Shown: piece after piece, positions 10,095 to 20,099 of the stretch
How positions within the stretch are numbered: the stretch's first letter is position 1
How the letters are laid out: every line of letters begins with the position of its first letter
From: Terramyces sp. JEL0728
Lineage: Eukaryota > Chytridiomycota > Chytridiomycetes > Rhizophydiales > Terramycetaceae
Assembly (NCBI GenBank): GCA_027603945.1
Contig: JADIIU010000112.1
Coordinates: 1 to 39,908 of the forward strand
DNA length: 39,908 bases
Direction: 5' to 3'
Program-made: the position numbers and the translations under genes
Notes under the pieces: model-generated
Databases searched by the model: none
Seen by the model: the letters and a program-made list of their open reading frames with translations, nothing else
What the model was told of the DNA's origin: nothing

Positions 10095-10376
10095 TTTACC
10101 CCTTTAAGTAATCGAAACTAAACGGATGGTGGGCATGTGTGACTGGTGACAGATGTCAAAGGACTTTTACCATTCACATTAAAGCGGAAACACAAAGTTG
10201 GAGCTCTAATTAAGAAGAAATCGCTGGTGTGTATTGTATTCGCCTGACTTTTCTAATAGTAGCCATCCCGACAACTTCAATCTGGAATTCTGGTGTGGCA
10301 GTGTGGGCTCAAGAAACAAAATCATGACGACAAAAAGACATTTGATAAACCACTTTATTAACTCGATGATTCCAAA

Positions 10377-13300
10377 TTAATCCTCTTCATCAATCCATTC
10401 TTCGTCTTCACTTGTTTCACTTGGCAGCTTTCTGATTCCCATTTTTTCATAGTAGAAGAGTCTGTCAGGATTATTCTGGTCTCTAACTGCCTGCAACTTC
10501 GTCAAAGCCTCTTCTTCTTCTCTCTTGCAAACTTCCAATTGACTTTCCAGCGCTGCTATTCTTTGGTATATGTCTGGTTCGGCGAATGTAACTTTAGCTG
10601 GCTGGGAATCAATAAGAGAGTTCAACAATGCTTCTGGATCTGGGAATTCTTGTTGAATGGAACTAATCAACTGAGAAAACTGAGCAGGGTTCAAATTGGC
10701 CAACTTGCTCGGATCCAAACCCGTTGCTGTAGCTAAGGCTTCCCACGGTTCAAACTCTTTGGCATGCTCTTGATCAGTTGCAGTCCCGGAAGCATTCGAG
10801 GTATCAGGAACACTTGCAAATCGTCGACGTAAAGAGGAGAAAAGCTTTGACAAATATTCGTTTTCGGATATATCAGGCGTTTCAACCGTTGAAGCTTTTG
10901 GAGAGCCATTAGGACAAACATGGTTAAACCGTCGTTCATTCAAGCACCTTTTGGCCCCTTCTACATTTTCTATTACCTCTGTGACCAGTTCAAGCTTTTC
11001 CTTCCATTCACTAGACGTCCAAGTTTCTACAGTATTCCCGCCAAAAACGATTGGTAAGTTAGATGTTTGATCCATAGAAAGAGCCAAAGCCTTTCCTTGG
11101 AATTTAAATGAATTTTCGAGGTGTCGTGCCATAGCTTCAGCTGCTTCTCCAGGATAGCTAAATTCAATAATCAATTCTGATTGGTTTTGCCAAACTACTC
11201 GTATGTCTTGAGAAATCTTGGAAAATAAGTTGAACAGGTCGTCAAACGAGATATCCATTGGAGCATTAGACAATTGAATTCTTTTCGATCGTTCTAAATC
11301 TTCCAGTTCAATAGTTTGTCCCATCTGGCTAATTATCCCGTCACGAAGAACATAAGCAGTTGACAAGACACTTCCGAGAGCTTGATCAATAAATTCTTGA
11401 GGATCAATTACATTTTCCACTCCATTGAAATTGATTGACACTTTGTTTGAAGCCTGAGTTGAGCATTTCTCACAGGTCTTTGGGTCAATAAAGCCATCGC
11501 TATTAGCTAATGAACTAAGGGTCTGAGAGAGTTGGGTCAAATTTTCAATATTGGTCGATAGTAGTGATAATTCGACACCCAAATTCGAAAATATTTGCGG
11601 ATCAGGGAGACCAGGAAAGACAATTCCGTTTGCTGTAGCCTGGGCTTCGATAGTTTGAATTAGAGGCGAAGCCTCTTTTTCTGCAGTTGGTGGTTCTTTC
11701 TTCATTTCTTTTTCCAGCACATCTATTGTTGCAGGTGCATTCTCTGTTTTTCCATCAGGCTCTTTTGCTGCGCTATTGGCATTCATTTCCCTTTTGGCTT
11801 GTTGATTGAACTTTTTAGGAATATTGACTACAGGTTTCTTTTTCTTTGTTTTTCGGCTCAACAGTGGTTCTACTTCTACTACAGGTTCAGCTTCTGGTTT
11901 TTTGGTTAAACTTGTGTTTGAACTTTTCTTTTTCATTTTCTTCTGATCGATTTTATCTGAATCTTTCATAGGATTTGATTCGTTCGTAGGCGAAGTTGCT
12001 TCGGGAACGGGAGGTTTGGCCAATTCTTCTTTGAGGTTTGACTTTGAGGACACAATTGTCAATACACGCCGTTGAACTTTTGGAGGAACAGGTGTGCTAG
12101 CATTGGAGTCTTCTTCGGTGGGTGTTGAAGATTCCTTTTCGATAGGGGTTGAAGATTGAGTTTCTGTCGGCAAGAGATGATCCCCATTTGGCACCTTTGA
12201 ATCCGGTTTTTTCACATCCTTTGGCTTGTCCTGTTTTTGAGAAACTTTGATTTTGTCTAGTTCAAACGATCTTGGAACCCTATGATCATTTTCTTGTTCA
12301 ATAGGAGCATCTTTGGTCTGAACTACAGCCGGGGCGATTGGAGATCTCGCCGTTGCCTGTTTCGGAGATTGTGCAGGAGGAATAGGCGCTACAGACGCTT
12401 GTTTACCAGTAGCCGAGTTTGAAACTGTTTGGGCAGCATATTCTTTTAGATCCATAGGTTGTACTTTCAAACTGGTGGCCGACTTTTCTGAATGGCCACT
12501 TTCACTAACTGTTCTATTCCTAGAATTTGGATTAGATTTCGTTGGAAATTGGCTATTTTTTAACATTTCCATTGAATTCCTGCTAGATAACAAACTTTCA
12601 TTCGAAGATGCTTTGACTAACCCAGGAGCAGGTACATTGTCCGAAACATATTCGGTACCATAGTCGATTGAACTAGGTGGGCTAGAAAACTGAGGGCTGT
12701 TAGAGAAGAACGAACCGGTAGCGATTTGAAAAGAATGTAAGCCAAACGGGCTAGTGTTCAGTGATGCAGCGAACAAAGTATTTGAGACAGTAGGGCTTTG
12801 AAATTGCTGCGGTTGGATCAAGCTTGGAATAAATTGGTTAAATACATTGGGATAATAAAATGGTTTATCATTCGGTAAATTCAGTGACGACCTCTGGCCG
12901 ACATAGCCCCACGGCTCTTGAAGGTCTCGTCGTACTCCGTATCTAGCGGTTAGATTTTTGACTCAGTACTTACTTGGGGTATACATATCCTGGTTCATGC
13001 GTTGATTCTGCATCATCTGCTGCTGATATTGCATCTTAAGATACTCTTGTTGCTGAGCTTGCGCCGGATACATACTTGGATTATGGTATGTCTGATTATT
13101 GCTTGTAGGTCTTCCCCTGGATGTTGCTTCGTTCCACCTTTCGTTATCAGCAGCTGCCGGTTGATAGGTTTCAGCAGGAGCGTTTCCATCAAACAACCTT
13201 TCATATCTACTCTTGCGATTTTGGGATGAACTTGACCCATTAGACTCCTCTTGGCGCATCGCGACACCACCAGATACATTACCAGCCATTCTAGGGGGGA

Positions 13301-14559
13301 ACGCACCAGGCGGACTGGATTTTGCAAAGGTATCGGATTTTTTCAAGTTGGATAGTACAGCATTTCGCAATTTATCACCACCAAACGGATCAAAGAGGCC
13401 ATTATAGCGAGGAACCAAACCATAGCCAAACCTAAACTCTGAGATGGGGTTGAAGCGGAATTCATTTGGATCTTCACTCAGCGAAGCAGATCCAAGGATT
13501 TCTTCCTGCTTTTGTCTCTTTACCTTCTTTGCTGCCTCTGGCTTTGCTTCAGGCTTTTCTGGTTCCAGCATTGGATAATTTTCATCATTCACAGGGACAA
13601 CTTCTTGTGGTTCTTGCATATCTCTTTCCGAGCTTGAATCAAATTCATAATTTGCATCTGAAGTAGTTTGGGAAAGTGAAGGAAAGTTTCTCGAATTCAT
13701 CGATACAGTTTTAGCCCAATTGGCAGTAGGAGGTAATCCGGCAGGAGCATCGTCTTCTTTCCTATTAATTGGCGCAAATGCAATTTGCTTTCCGCGGTCT
13801 CTTTGAAATTTGGCTTCGTCCTTGAGATACGCTTCGGCATCTTCACCACTTTCATGGAGGAATTGGCAGCCAACATTTTGGCAAGGTTGACCCTTTAGGT
13901 AGTAAGAACAGTATTTTGTGGTTCCGAATGTTGCTCTTTGGTTAGTATAGCCTCACCTGATAATCTTGCCTTCAAAGTTGGTTCCATCCACAGCTTCAAT
14001 GGCGCGAGCTGCATCTTCTTTTTTCGCATAAGTAATATACACACCAGTGTGAGAAGTAGCAGGAGATGAAGCATGAGTATTTGGTGCAGCGGTAGGAGTC
14101 CTCTTATTCACCACAACCTTGGTGATCTTTCCATACTGGCCAAAATAATCGTGTGATCGAAGAGTTTCTTCAGTAGCAAGTTTCAAAGGGAGTCCTAAAA
14201 CGTACACCAAGTTTTTCTGGACCACTCGAACATTAGCCAGCTGTTTTCGCTGCTGCATATCCATTTCTTTTCTCTCTCTTTCTTTGCGCTTTTTGGCATT
14301 CTTGATTCTAACCAACTCTTCAGGAGGAACCGGCTTGAATTCAATATCATCATCATTGTACTTTCTTCTACAAGCAGGACAGAGCCCGTTTAAATCTTCT
14401 TTAATGTGGTTCCAACAGAAACGGCAGAGCTAGGGTTAACTCTGCAAATACCTGGTATCCGCAAGGACATGGTTTAAAGTACTTGTCTGAAATATCAATT
14501 TCTTCCAAGCACAGTGGACAGTCGTTATCCTCATCGTCAGAGATTTGAGATTGCGACAT
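10377..14559 (-). CDS. NOT4: NOT4-type E3 ubiquitin ligase (RING-RRM-C3H) with long C-terminal extension
   Basis: Exons on the minus strand 14559-14452, 14429-13957, 13935-12970 and 12942-10377 give 1370 residues. Residues about 14-60 hold a C4C4 RING (CPLCLEEI, PCPCGYQ, CRFCW, CPACRRKY) typical of CNOT4/Not4. An RRM lies at about 100-193 (KNLVYVLGLPLKL, GVYITYAKKEDAARAIEAVDG) and a C3H zinc finger follows (KYCSYYLKGQPCQ, FLHE). Not4 is the ubiquitin ligase of the CCR4-NOT complex, acting in mRNA decay and co-translational quality control. The tail is low complexity, with S/P/Q, lysine-rich and acidic tracts, ending EDEEWIDEED. The protein is about twice the usual length. Introns are 22, 21 and 27 nt. 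The 27-nt junction rests on frame alone: an overlapping GTAAGT donor would shift the frame and end the protein early. Confidence is lower for the C-terminal exon than for the domains. Confidence 0.85.
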
Positions 14560-14708
14560 TTTGGTTGAAAGAAAAATCTAGCGGCTGAAAATGGAAATAA
14601 ATGTAACTGATTGTAATTCTTGGTTAAACTCATATTTACCCACTCATTATGATTCATATTTGAAAACGTCATCATCAGAGTAATGGTGGAACACATTTTT
14701 CATTGTAA

Positions 14709-16211
14709 ATGTTGTTTTTGGAATCAGACTGGCTTCAAAACGATTGCTCTGGACCTCCAGATTTTATGTCAATATATTCAATCGACTCTCCGACAAATGT
14801 CTTTGATTACATACAAATGGAATTTGCCTTTCCAGCCTGCGGCATAGATCCATTGGAAAGAGCGCAAGGGTGTTGCTATTCATCGCTAAGCAAGCCCGAT
14901 ACATACGGATATCAGGGAATATCCATTAGTCTGGTGGAAGACGGCCTACCAATCATGAGTTCTGCCCCATCAGCAGCGAATGGGAATTCATATTGCGTAG
15001 TGGCAGCTAATGCGAATACCTCCAATATCAGCTCTAATTACATACTCAATAATGGGGAATGCATAAACAACGCGAAATGCGAAAATTATTCGCTGTCGAT
15101 ATATGAGAACAATAACTGTACTGGAAATTCACAGATCTTGGCAGTCCAGCAAGATGTAGTTTCCAACTATACTACATTTTTAGGATTGATGTACGTTACC
15201 CGGAAAACGATATCCGATGGCTCTGTGGGATTTTATTGGGAATCGTTTGTTCCAAATCACCTGCTGTATCCAATCCATGTTTCACTGTACGAAAAGCTGG
15301 CGCTGATTGGGTTTATCCTTGCGATTCTCGGCTCTGTAACCACACTGTCTATTTATAGCTTTAAATTATACGAGCGGAAAACGTTGCACAACTATTTAGG
15401 CTTATCATCACAATTCATGTGGGCAATAGAGCATTCTCAGACAATGTTCTTGGATTACTATGTGTTTCCGAGCCAGGACTCTGTCGAAATTTACAGCGCG
15501 ATATTCTGTTTCAGCAATGTAGCATCGCTGTTGTCAGTGTCGATTAGTATTGATTTGATTACGAAACTGTTTTATTGTCGGGACTCTGTTAGACGATGGG
15601 CGTTCATTTCAGCTACAGTCGTACATTTGGCATTTGTTGGTTGGACTTATTTGGAATTTATGTCAATTACCAACGCAGATGTATTCAACTATCTCACTTT
15701 CAAGCTGGGCGTCTTGCCTACGTTTTGGAATATCGTAATGTTCATTATCGATCTCGGTCCTCCTCTTATAGTCATGCAAAAAGTTATGGTTAGCTCAGCT
15801 CATAGTCGAAAGAAATTTGAGCCCTGGCAAATTGAAGTTTTTGTGCTGGTAGTTATTCATTTGATAAACACAATCATATACGGAATTTTGGGATACTTGG
15901 CAACTCGAACAGAGTATTTTGCAAATGATAGAAATATTCAGGCATTGTGGGGTATCAATCGTTTCCAATTCATGGTGAACTGTTTGATTGTACTGCGGTT
16001 CAATCACTATATACACATGTTGCTGACTGGCAATCCTACTTCCAGCACGGACAAGAATGAAAAATCAGAAAAGGCATCAATAAAAACGAGATTCTTGGAG
16101 CGTACAAATTCAAAAGCCAGTTCAATTAAAGCGCCAATTGCTCAACCACCGGTAAAGAAAGGGGCAGTTAGGATTCCAGTTGACAAGGACAGGATTCCAG
16201 CGAAAAAATAA
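14709..16211 (+). CDS. 7-transmembrane protein with 8-Cys ectodomain, family member 1
   Basis: An intronless 500-residue frame. Residues 1-195 form a soluble region with eight cysteines (DCSGPPD, FPACGID, GCC, YC, GEC, KC, NNC) and N-glycosylation sites. Seven hydrophobic segments follow at roughly 197-217, 230-252, 263-287, 298-318, 337-360, 375-398 and 416-438, then a basic Ser/Lys-rich tail. Shared intramembrane polar residues include His in TM2 (EHSQT), Asp in TM3 (IDLITK), His in TM4 (VVHL), Asp in TM5 (IDLGPP) and His in TM6 (IHLINT). I do not recognise the family. The layout suggests a surface receptor or sensor. The CREST hydrolase pattern was considered, but TM7 lacks the H-x3-H pair. 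No signal peptide precedes the ectodomain, which is odd for a 195-residue external N-terminus. First of three tandem paralogues. Confidence 0.75.
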   Translation: MLFLESDWLQNDCSGPPDFMSIYSIDSPTNVFDYIQMEFAFPACGIDPLERAQGCCYSSLSKPDTYGYQGISISLVEDGLPIMSSAPSAANGNSYCVVAANANTSNISSNYILNNGECINNAKCENYSLSIYENNNCTGNSQILAVQQDVVSNYTTFLGLMYVTRKTISDGSVGFYWESFVPNHLLYPIHVSLYEKLALIGFILAILGSVTTLSIYSFKLYERKTLHNYLGLSSQFMWAIEHSQTMFLDYYVFPSQDSVEIYSAIFCFSNVASLLSVSISIDLITKLFYCRDSVRRWAFISATVVHLAFVGWTYLEFMSITNADVFNYLTFKLGVLPTFWNIVMFIIDLGPPLIVMQKVMVSSAHSRKKFEPWQIEVFVLVVIHLINTIIYGILGYLATRTEYFANDRNIQALWGINRFQFMVNCLIVLRFNHYIHMLLTGNPTSSTDKNEKSEKASIKTRFLERTNSKASSIKAPIAQPPVKKGAVRIPVDKDRIPAKK

Positions 16212-16438
16212 TTGATGTGTTAAATAAAAGGTTTAATCGGCACTCAGTTATTGTTGCATTTTTGTCGTAACCAATTGATTAAATAGCAAACTTGCCACAC
16301 ACTTTTAGATGTCAACACTCTACTCGGCAAAGTTGATTACCTGGGCTGGTTCTCGTCGTTCTATTATCAAATTTAAAACATATTGTTTCTTCAGCAACTT
16401 TTTTTCATTAAAACACGTCATTCAGGAAGATTTCCGCA

Positions 16439-17881
16439 ATGTCCGACGGTGCATCAATATACTTTGAAGCAGATTGGGTGAATGCATCATGCACTGGACC
16501 GCCAGATTTAATGTCCACTTATGCAGATAGTAATCCGTCAGACGTTTACAATTATATCCAAGATCAATTCAGCTATCCAGCTTGTGGAATGGATCCTGTT
16601 CCAAGACCGACGGGTTGCTGTTATACTTCATTAAAAACTATAGAAACCTTTGATTTACAAGGGATGGCCGTACATTTATTGGATGACACTGAAACTGAAC
16701 TCATCGCACCGCCAATTTCAGCCAACGGGTTTACATACTGTTTAATTGAATCAAATGGAACGTTTTATAATACATATACCATGTATGTTTCGCAGTCTGG
16801 TCTATGCAGTCACGGTTTCATTTGCGATGGCGATAGCCTCGCAGTTTACGACCAAGATGATTGCAGCGGGCCAGCACAGACATTCCAAGCAGATGTAAAC
16901 ACTGCTATATCATACAATACTAGCGCATACGGGAATATCACTCTCCAATACTACACTGTCCTGGATGGACAAATGACGTATAGCTGGGATGGTATGATCC
17001 CCGGAAATATTCTCGTTCCAGATCATCGATACACTATTGACAAATTGGCACTAATTGGTTACATTTTTGCAATTGGTGGTTCTATCGCTGCTCTAATTAT
17101 ATACGCACAAAAGCTTTATATCAGGCAATCAACGCACAACATATTGGGGTTTTCATCGCAGGTGGCATGGTTAATCGAGCATACGCAGACTATCATTTTA
17201 GATTATCTGCTCTTTCCTACGCAGTACAGTGTGCTCGTTTATCAAGCTATTTTCAGCTTCAGCACACTTGCTTCGTTGTTGACCGTTCTTATTGCGATAG
17301 ACTTGATCACAAAGCTATTTTACTGCTCAACCCGTGTCAGACAAATTGCTTTTGGATTGACAGTGGTTGTACATCTTGCACTCGTTGGATGGACGTATTT
17401 GGCGTTCTTGGCGATTCTAGAGCCAGATGTGTTTAATTTATTGATATTCAATCTCAGTCTCTTGCCAGTGGTTTGGTACATCATCATGTTTGTCATTGAT
17501 CTATTCCCACCGATTATAGTGATGTGGAAGGTGTTTGAAAGCACAGCTCATTTAGAAAGAAAACTGGAGCGGTGGCAAATTGAAGTATTTGTATTGGTAT
17601 TGATCCACATTCTAAACACTATTTCTTATGGTGTTGTCGGCTATCTGTCCAGTGAAACTGAAGTTTTGAAAAACGATAGAAATTTACAGAATATGTGGGG
17701 AATCAATCGGTTTCAATTCATGCTCAACTGCGTTATTGTACTAAGATTCAACGTATACTTGAAAAGGTTATTGACTACCGCAGCCCACAGCTCAATGGGG
17801 TCAAATATCATTGATAAAAACTCTATGATGAATATATCAGTCAAAATCAAAGCCAAGAGCGCCTTTCTTGAAAGAAATTGA
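16439..17881 (+). CDS. 7-transmembrane protein with 8-Cys ectodomain, family member 2
   Basis: An intronless 480-residue frame, colinear with the genes on either side. The ectodomain keeps the eight cysteines (SCTGPPD, YPACGMD, GCC, YC, GLC, FIC, DDC), the WDGMIPGNILVPDH entry to TM1, and the seven hydrophobic segments with the same polar residues (EHTQT, IDLITK, VVHLALVGW, IDLFPP, IHILNT). The NDRN...WGINRFQFM motif before TM7 is also kept. The C-terminal tail is shorter. An AATAAA directly follows the TGA stop. Strong divergence outside the motifs indicates an old duplication kept in place rather than a recent one. Function unknown; a surface sensory or transport role is inference. Confidence 0.75.
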   Translation: MSDGASIYFEADWVNASCTGPPDLMSTYADSNPSDVYNYIQDQFSYPACGMDPVPRPTGCCYTSLKTIETFDLQGMAVHLLDDTETELIAPPISANGFTYCLIESNGTFYNTYTMYVSQSGLCSHGFICDGDSLAVYDQDDCSGPAQTFQADVNTAISYNTSAYGNITLQYYTVLDGQMTYSWDGMIPGNILVPDHRYTIDKLALIGYIFAIGGSIAALIIYAQKLYIRQSTHNILGFSSQVAWLIEHTQTIILDYLLFPTQYSVLVYQAIFSFSTLASLLTVLIAIDLITKLFYCSTRVRQIAFGLTVVVHLALVGWTYLAFLAILEPDVFNLLIFNLSLLPVVWYIIMFVIDLFPPIIVMWKVFESTAHLERKLERWQIEVFVLVLIHILNTISYGVVGYLSSETEVLKNDRNLQNMWGINRFQFMLNCVIVLRFNVYLKRLLTTAAHSSMGSNIIDKNSMMNISVKIKAKSAFLERN

Positions 17882-17887
17882 AATAAA
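17882..17887 (+). terminator. Poly(A) signal abutting the stop of 7TM member 2
   Basis: AATAAA begins at the base after the TGA stop codon. Confidence 0.5.
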
Positions 17888-17999
17888 CTCTTTCATTTTA
17901 GAGCGATGGTAGGATCGCGTGCATTGAAATATCAAATGGGTATTAAATCCCGCTTTCAAAGTTTAGAATAATCAAGTATATTTATAATGCTGAAATGGA

Positions 18000-18008
18000 T
18001 ATAAATAG
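18000..18008 (+). promoter_or_regulatory. TATA box of 7TM family member 3
   Basis: TATAAATAG, 63 nt before the ATG at 18063. This leaves no room for an upstream exon and therefore argues against a hidden signal-peptide exon. Confidence 0.5.
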
Positions 18009-18062
18009 ATATTATATCACGTTGTGTACGTCATTTCGACCATTATAAAGTTACTCTCGATA

Positions 18063-19580
18063 ATGTCTGATTCAGATATACAATATTATTTTGAGTCTGA
18101 TTGGATAACCAACAACTGTGATGGGCCGCCAGATATCATGACAGTTTACAACTCCAGCTTTACCACGCCTACATTTGATTCCATTGACGAGCAATATCCA
18201 TATCCAGCATGCGGCCTAGATCCATTAGCTAGAGAATCAGGATGTTGTTATTCTTCGATTGCTCTGGATGATACTTTTGGATTTCAAGGAGTTTCCATCA
18301 ATCAAATAACAGACACTCTGGGTGAAGACATGTCACCGCCGATTTCGGCAAACCAGCACAACTATTGTGTGGTGCAATCAGATGGAATAAGCACTAATTT
18401 CACAAAACTGTATTTATTGGAAGGAGTGTGCTATACTGGAATGTTGTGTACCTTGCCAGCCTTTTCTATTTTCGACAACGACACTTGCAATGGAACTTTT
18501 GAACAATTTGATCTGTCACAATCACTTGTATTTAATTCTACTAGGTACGGCTGGTTAAATGGTTCAACTACCACCATTTTGCAGGGAACCGCAAGTACTG
18601 GATGGACGTCATACATACCGAACCAAATTCTGGTGCCAGATCATAAAAGCGCGCTGCAGATTCTAGCATTAATAGGTTATCTGCTCTCTATAGTGGGTTC
18701 GGTAGCCGCGACATTGATTTATGCATTAAAGTTAAGGAAGCACAAGTCAATCCACAATTACCTGGCATTCTATTCGCAGTTGATATGGACACTCGACCAT
18801 CTCCAGACAATGTTTTACGACTATTTCGTTTTTCCAAGCGACTATGCAGTAGACGTTTATTTGGCTGTATTTTGCTATACCAATAGTGCTTCGTTACTCT
18901 CCGTCTTGATCAGTTTGGACTTGATTCTAAAGCTACTAAAGTTTGGCAAAAGGTGCATTTATTTATCTTTTGCTATTGCAACGACTGTGCATTTATCGAT
19001 GGTTGGATGGCAGTACTTTACATTTTTGATTATCGTTGAGCCAGACACGTTCAATACACTGACATTTGACTTGGGCGTGTTTCCAATCTTTTGGAACCTG
19101 ATCATGTTTGTTATTGATTTGGGACCGCCGTTGGTTATCATGTACTTTATCTTTAGGGAAAAGTCTGAACGAAAGCGAGCCCTGTTTGCACTCAAAATGG
19201 AAGCTGTTGCACTAGTGATTGTACATTTAATCAACACCTTTGTTTACGGCATGTTGGGTTATACTTCAAACAAATCAGAAATCTTTGAAAACGACAGAAA
19301 TATACTCGCTCTTGGTGGGATTGAAACTTTTCAATTCATGCTGAATGGAATTATTATTCTTCGTTTCCATTTCTATATGAAGAAATTGATATCTGGGCAA
19401 CACAGCAGCGCATCAGCTTCCCATGTGGATCCGAAATTATCGGTCTCTATAAAAGGGCCGGAACGCAAGATATTGTCTCAACAAATGCCGCATGAACCAG
19501 CAAGTGAAAAAGCAAGGATCAAGTCAAACAATAAATCCACGCGGAATGCTTCAATGAATTCCAAATCAAAGAGCGACTAA
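18063..19580 (+). CDS. 7-transmembrane protein with 8-Cys ectodomain, family member 3
   Basis: The frame is open from 18024, but the first ATG is at 18063, giving 505 residues. The N-terminal region keeps the eight cysteines (NCDGPPD, YPACGLD, GCC, YC, GVC, LC, DTC). The seven hydrophobic segments follow with the family residues: DHLQT in TM2 (His kept), LDLILK in TM3, TVHLSMVGW in TM4, IDLGPP in TM5, VHLINT in TM6. NDRN and FQFM precede TM7. The tail is basic and Ser/Lys-rich with possible phosphorylation sites. The RNIQALWGINRFQ motif of member 1 reads RNILALGGIETFQ here, so this copy is the most diverged before TM7. Function unknown. Confidence 0.75.
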   Translation: MSDSDIQYYFESDWITNNCDGPPDIMTVYNSSFTTPTFDSIDEQYPYPACGLDPLARESGCCYSSIALDDTFGFQGVSINQITDTLGEDMSPPISANQHNYCVVQSDGISTNFTKLYLLEGVCYTGMLCTLPAFSIFDNDTCNGTFEQFDLSQSLVFNSTRYGWLNGSTTTILQGTASTGWTSYIPNQILVPDHKSALQILALIGYLLSIVGSVAATLIYALKLRKHKSIHNYLAFYSQLIWTLDHLQTMFYDYFVFPSDYAVDVYLAVFCYTNSASLLSVLISLDLILKLLKFGKRCIYLSFAIATTVHLSMVGWQYFTFLIIVEPDTFNTLTFDLGVFPIFWNLIMFVIDLGPPLVIMYFIFREKSERKRALFALKMEAVALVIVHLINTFVYGMLGYTSNKSEIFENDRNILALGGIETFQFMLNGIIILRFHFYMKKLISGQHSSASASHVDPKLSVSIKGPERKILSQQMPHEPASEKARIKSNNKSTRNASMNSKSKSD

Positions 19581-19738
19581 GTGTCCCTCTGTGTAACCAC
19601 TTGAATAAACTAGTCAAACTATCCCTTTCAGTTAATTCAAGATTAAGCCAGAATAAGACAAATCGGCTATCTAATCCATGCAAATGATCAGATGACGCCC
19701 CACGCAAGTTTCAATTTTCGTTCCAACTTTCAACCCAA

Positions 19739-19975
19739 ATGCTGAAAAAATTCACAAGCACATTATCGTTCAAAAAGGAAAAGCATAAAGAGACTTTCAA
19801 ACACATATTATCAAGGATCAGCATGGACATGAATCCTAAGCGAGCAGATCTCTATGAAGTTCCTCCACCAGCGGAACCTGAACCTGATATCCCCAAAGAT
19901 GAATTTGTTGCTTTTAATGGAAAAATCTCGATTGTGAATATGATGTTTGAATTGGGTGGTATTGAGCCTTTATAG
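19739..19975 (+). CDS. Small orphan protein, 78 residues
   Basis: An ATG at 19739 opens a 78-residue frame with a very basic N-terminal half (many Lys, with LKKFTSTLSFKKEKHKE), an acidic proline-rich middle (EVPPPAEPEPDIPKDEF) and a hydrophobic end. There is no signal peptide and no recognised domain. AATAAA lies about 20 nt after the TAG. Its place between the 7TM array and the MED25-like gene and the ordinary codon use make it plausible, but it is short and could be part of an untranslated region. Confidence 0.45.
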   Translation: MLKKFTSTLSFKKEKHKETFKHILSRISMDMNPKRADLYEVPPPAEPEPDIPKDEFVAFNGKISIVNMMFELGGIEPL

Positions 19976-20099
19976 TGTATTTTAATGGATAGAATAAAGT
20001 AAATAGTTTCCTTTTTCCTGTTGGTTTCTTGTAAAGTTACTGTTCAGTACTGTGATTTACTGTGAGTAATCGAGTATCAATTTTTGCTTCAAATCTCAA

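Noticed and set aside
12377..12821. A separate gene starting at 12821 for the long NOT4 C-terminal region
   Set aside because: The codon at 12821 is TTG, not ATG, and the frame continues upstream (YGVRRDLQEPWGYVG) into a splice site that joins NOT4; a separate gene would lack a start.
14709..16211. 7TM genes as PAQR/ceramidase (CREST) hydrolases
   Set aside because: The TM7 H-x3-H zinc pair is missing; only scattered intramembrane His/Asp are shared.
18024..18062. Upstream extension of 7TM member 3 as a signal peptide (VYVISTIIKLLSI)
   Set aside because: The first codon is GTG, and the next usable ATG is 18063. The stretch is probably a 5' UTR that happens to be open.
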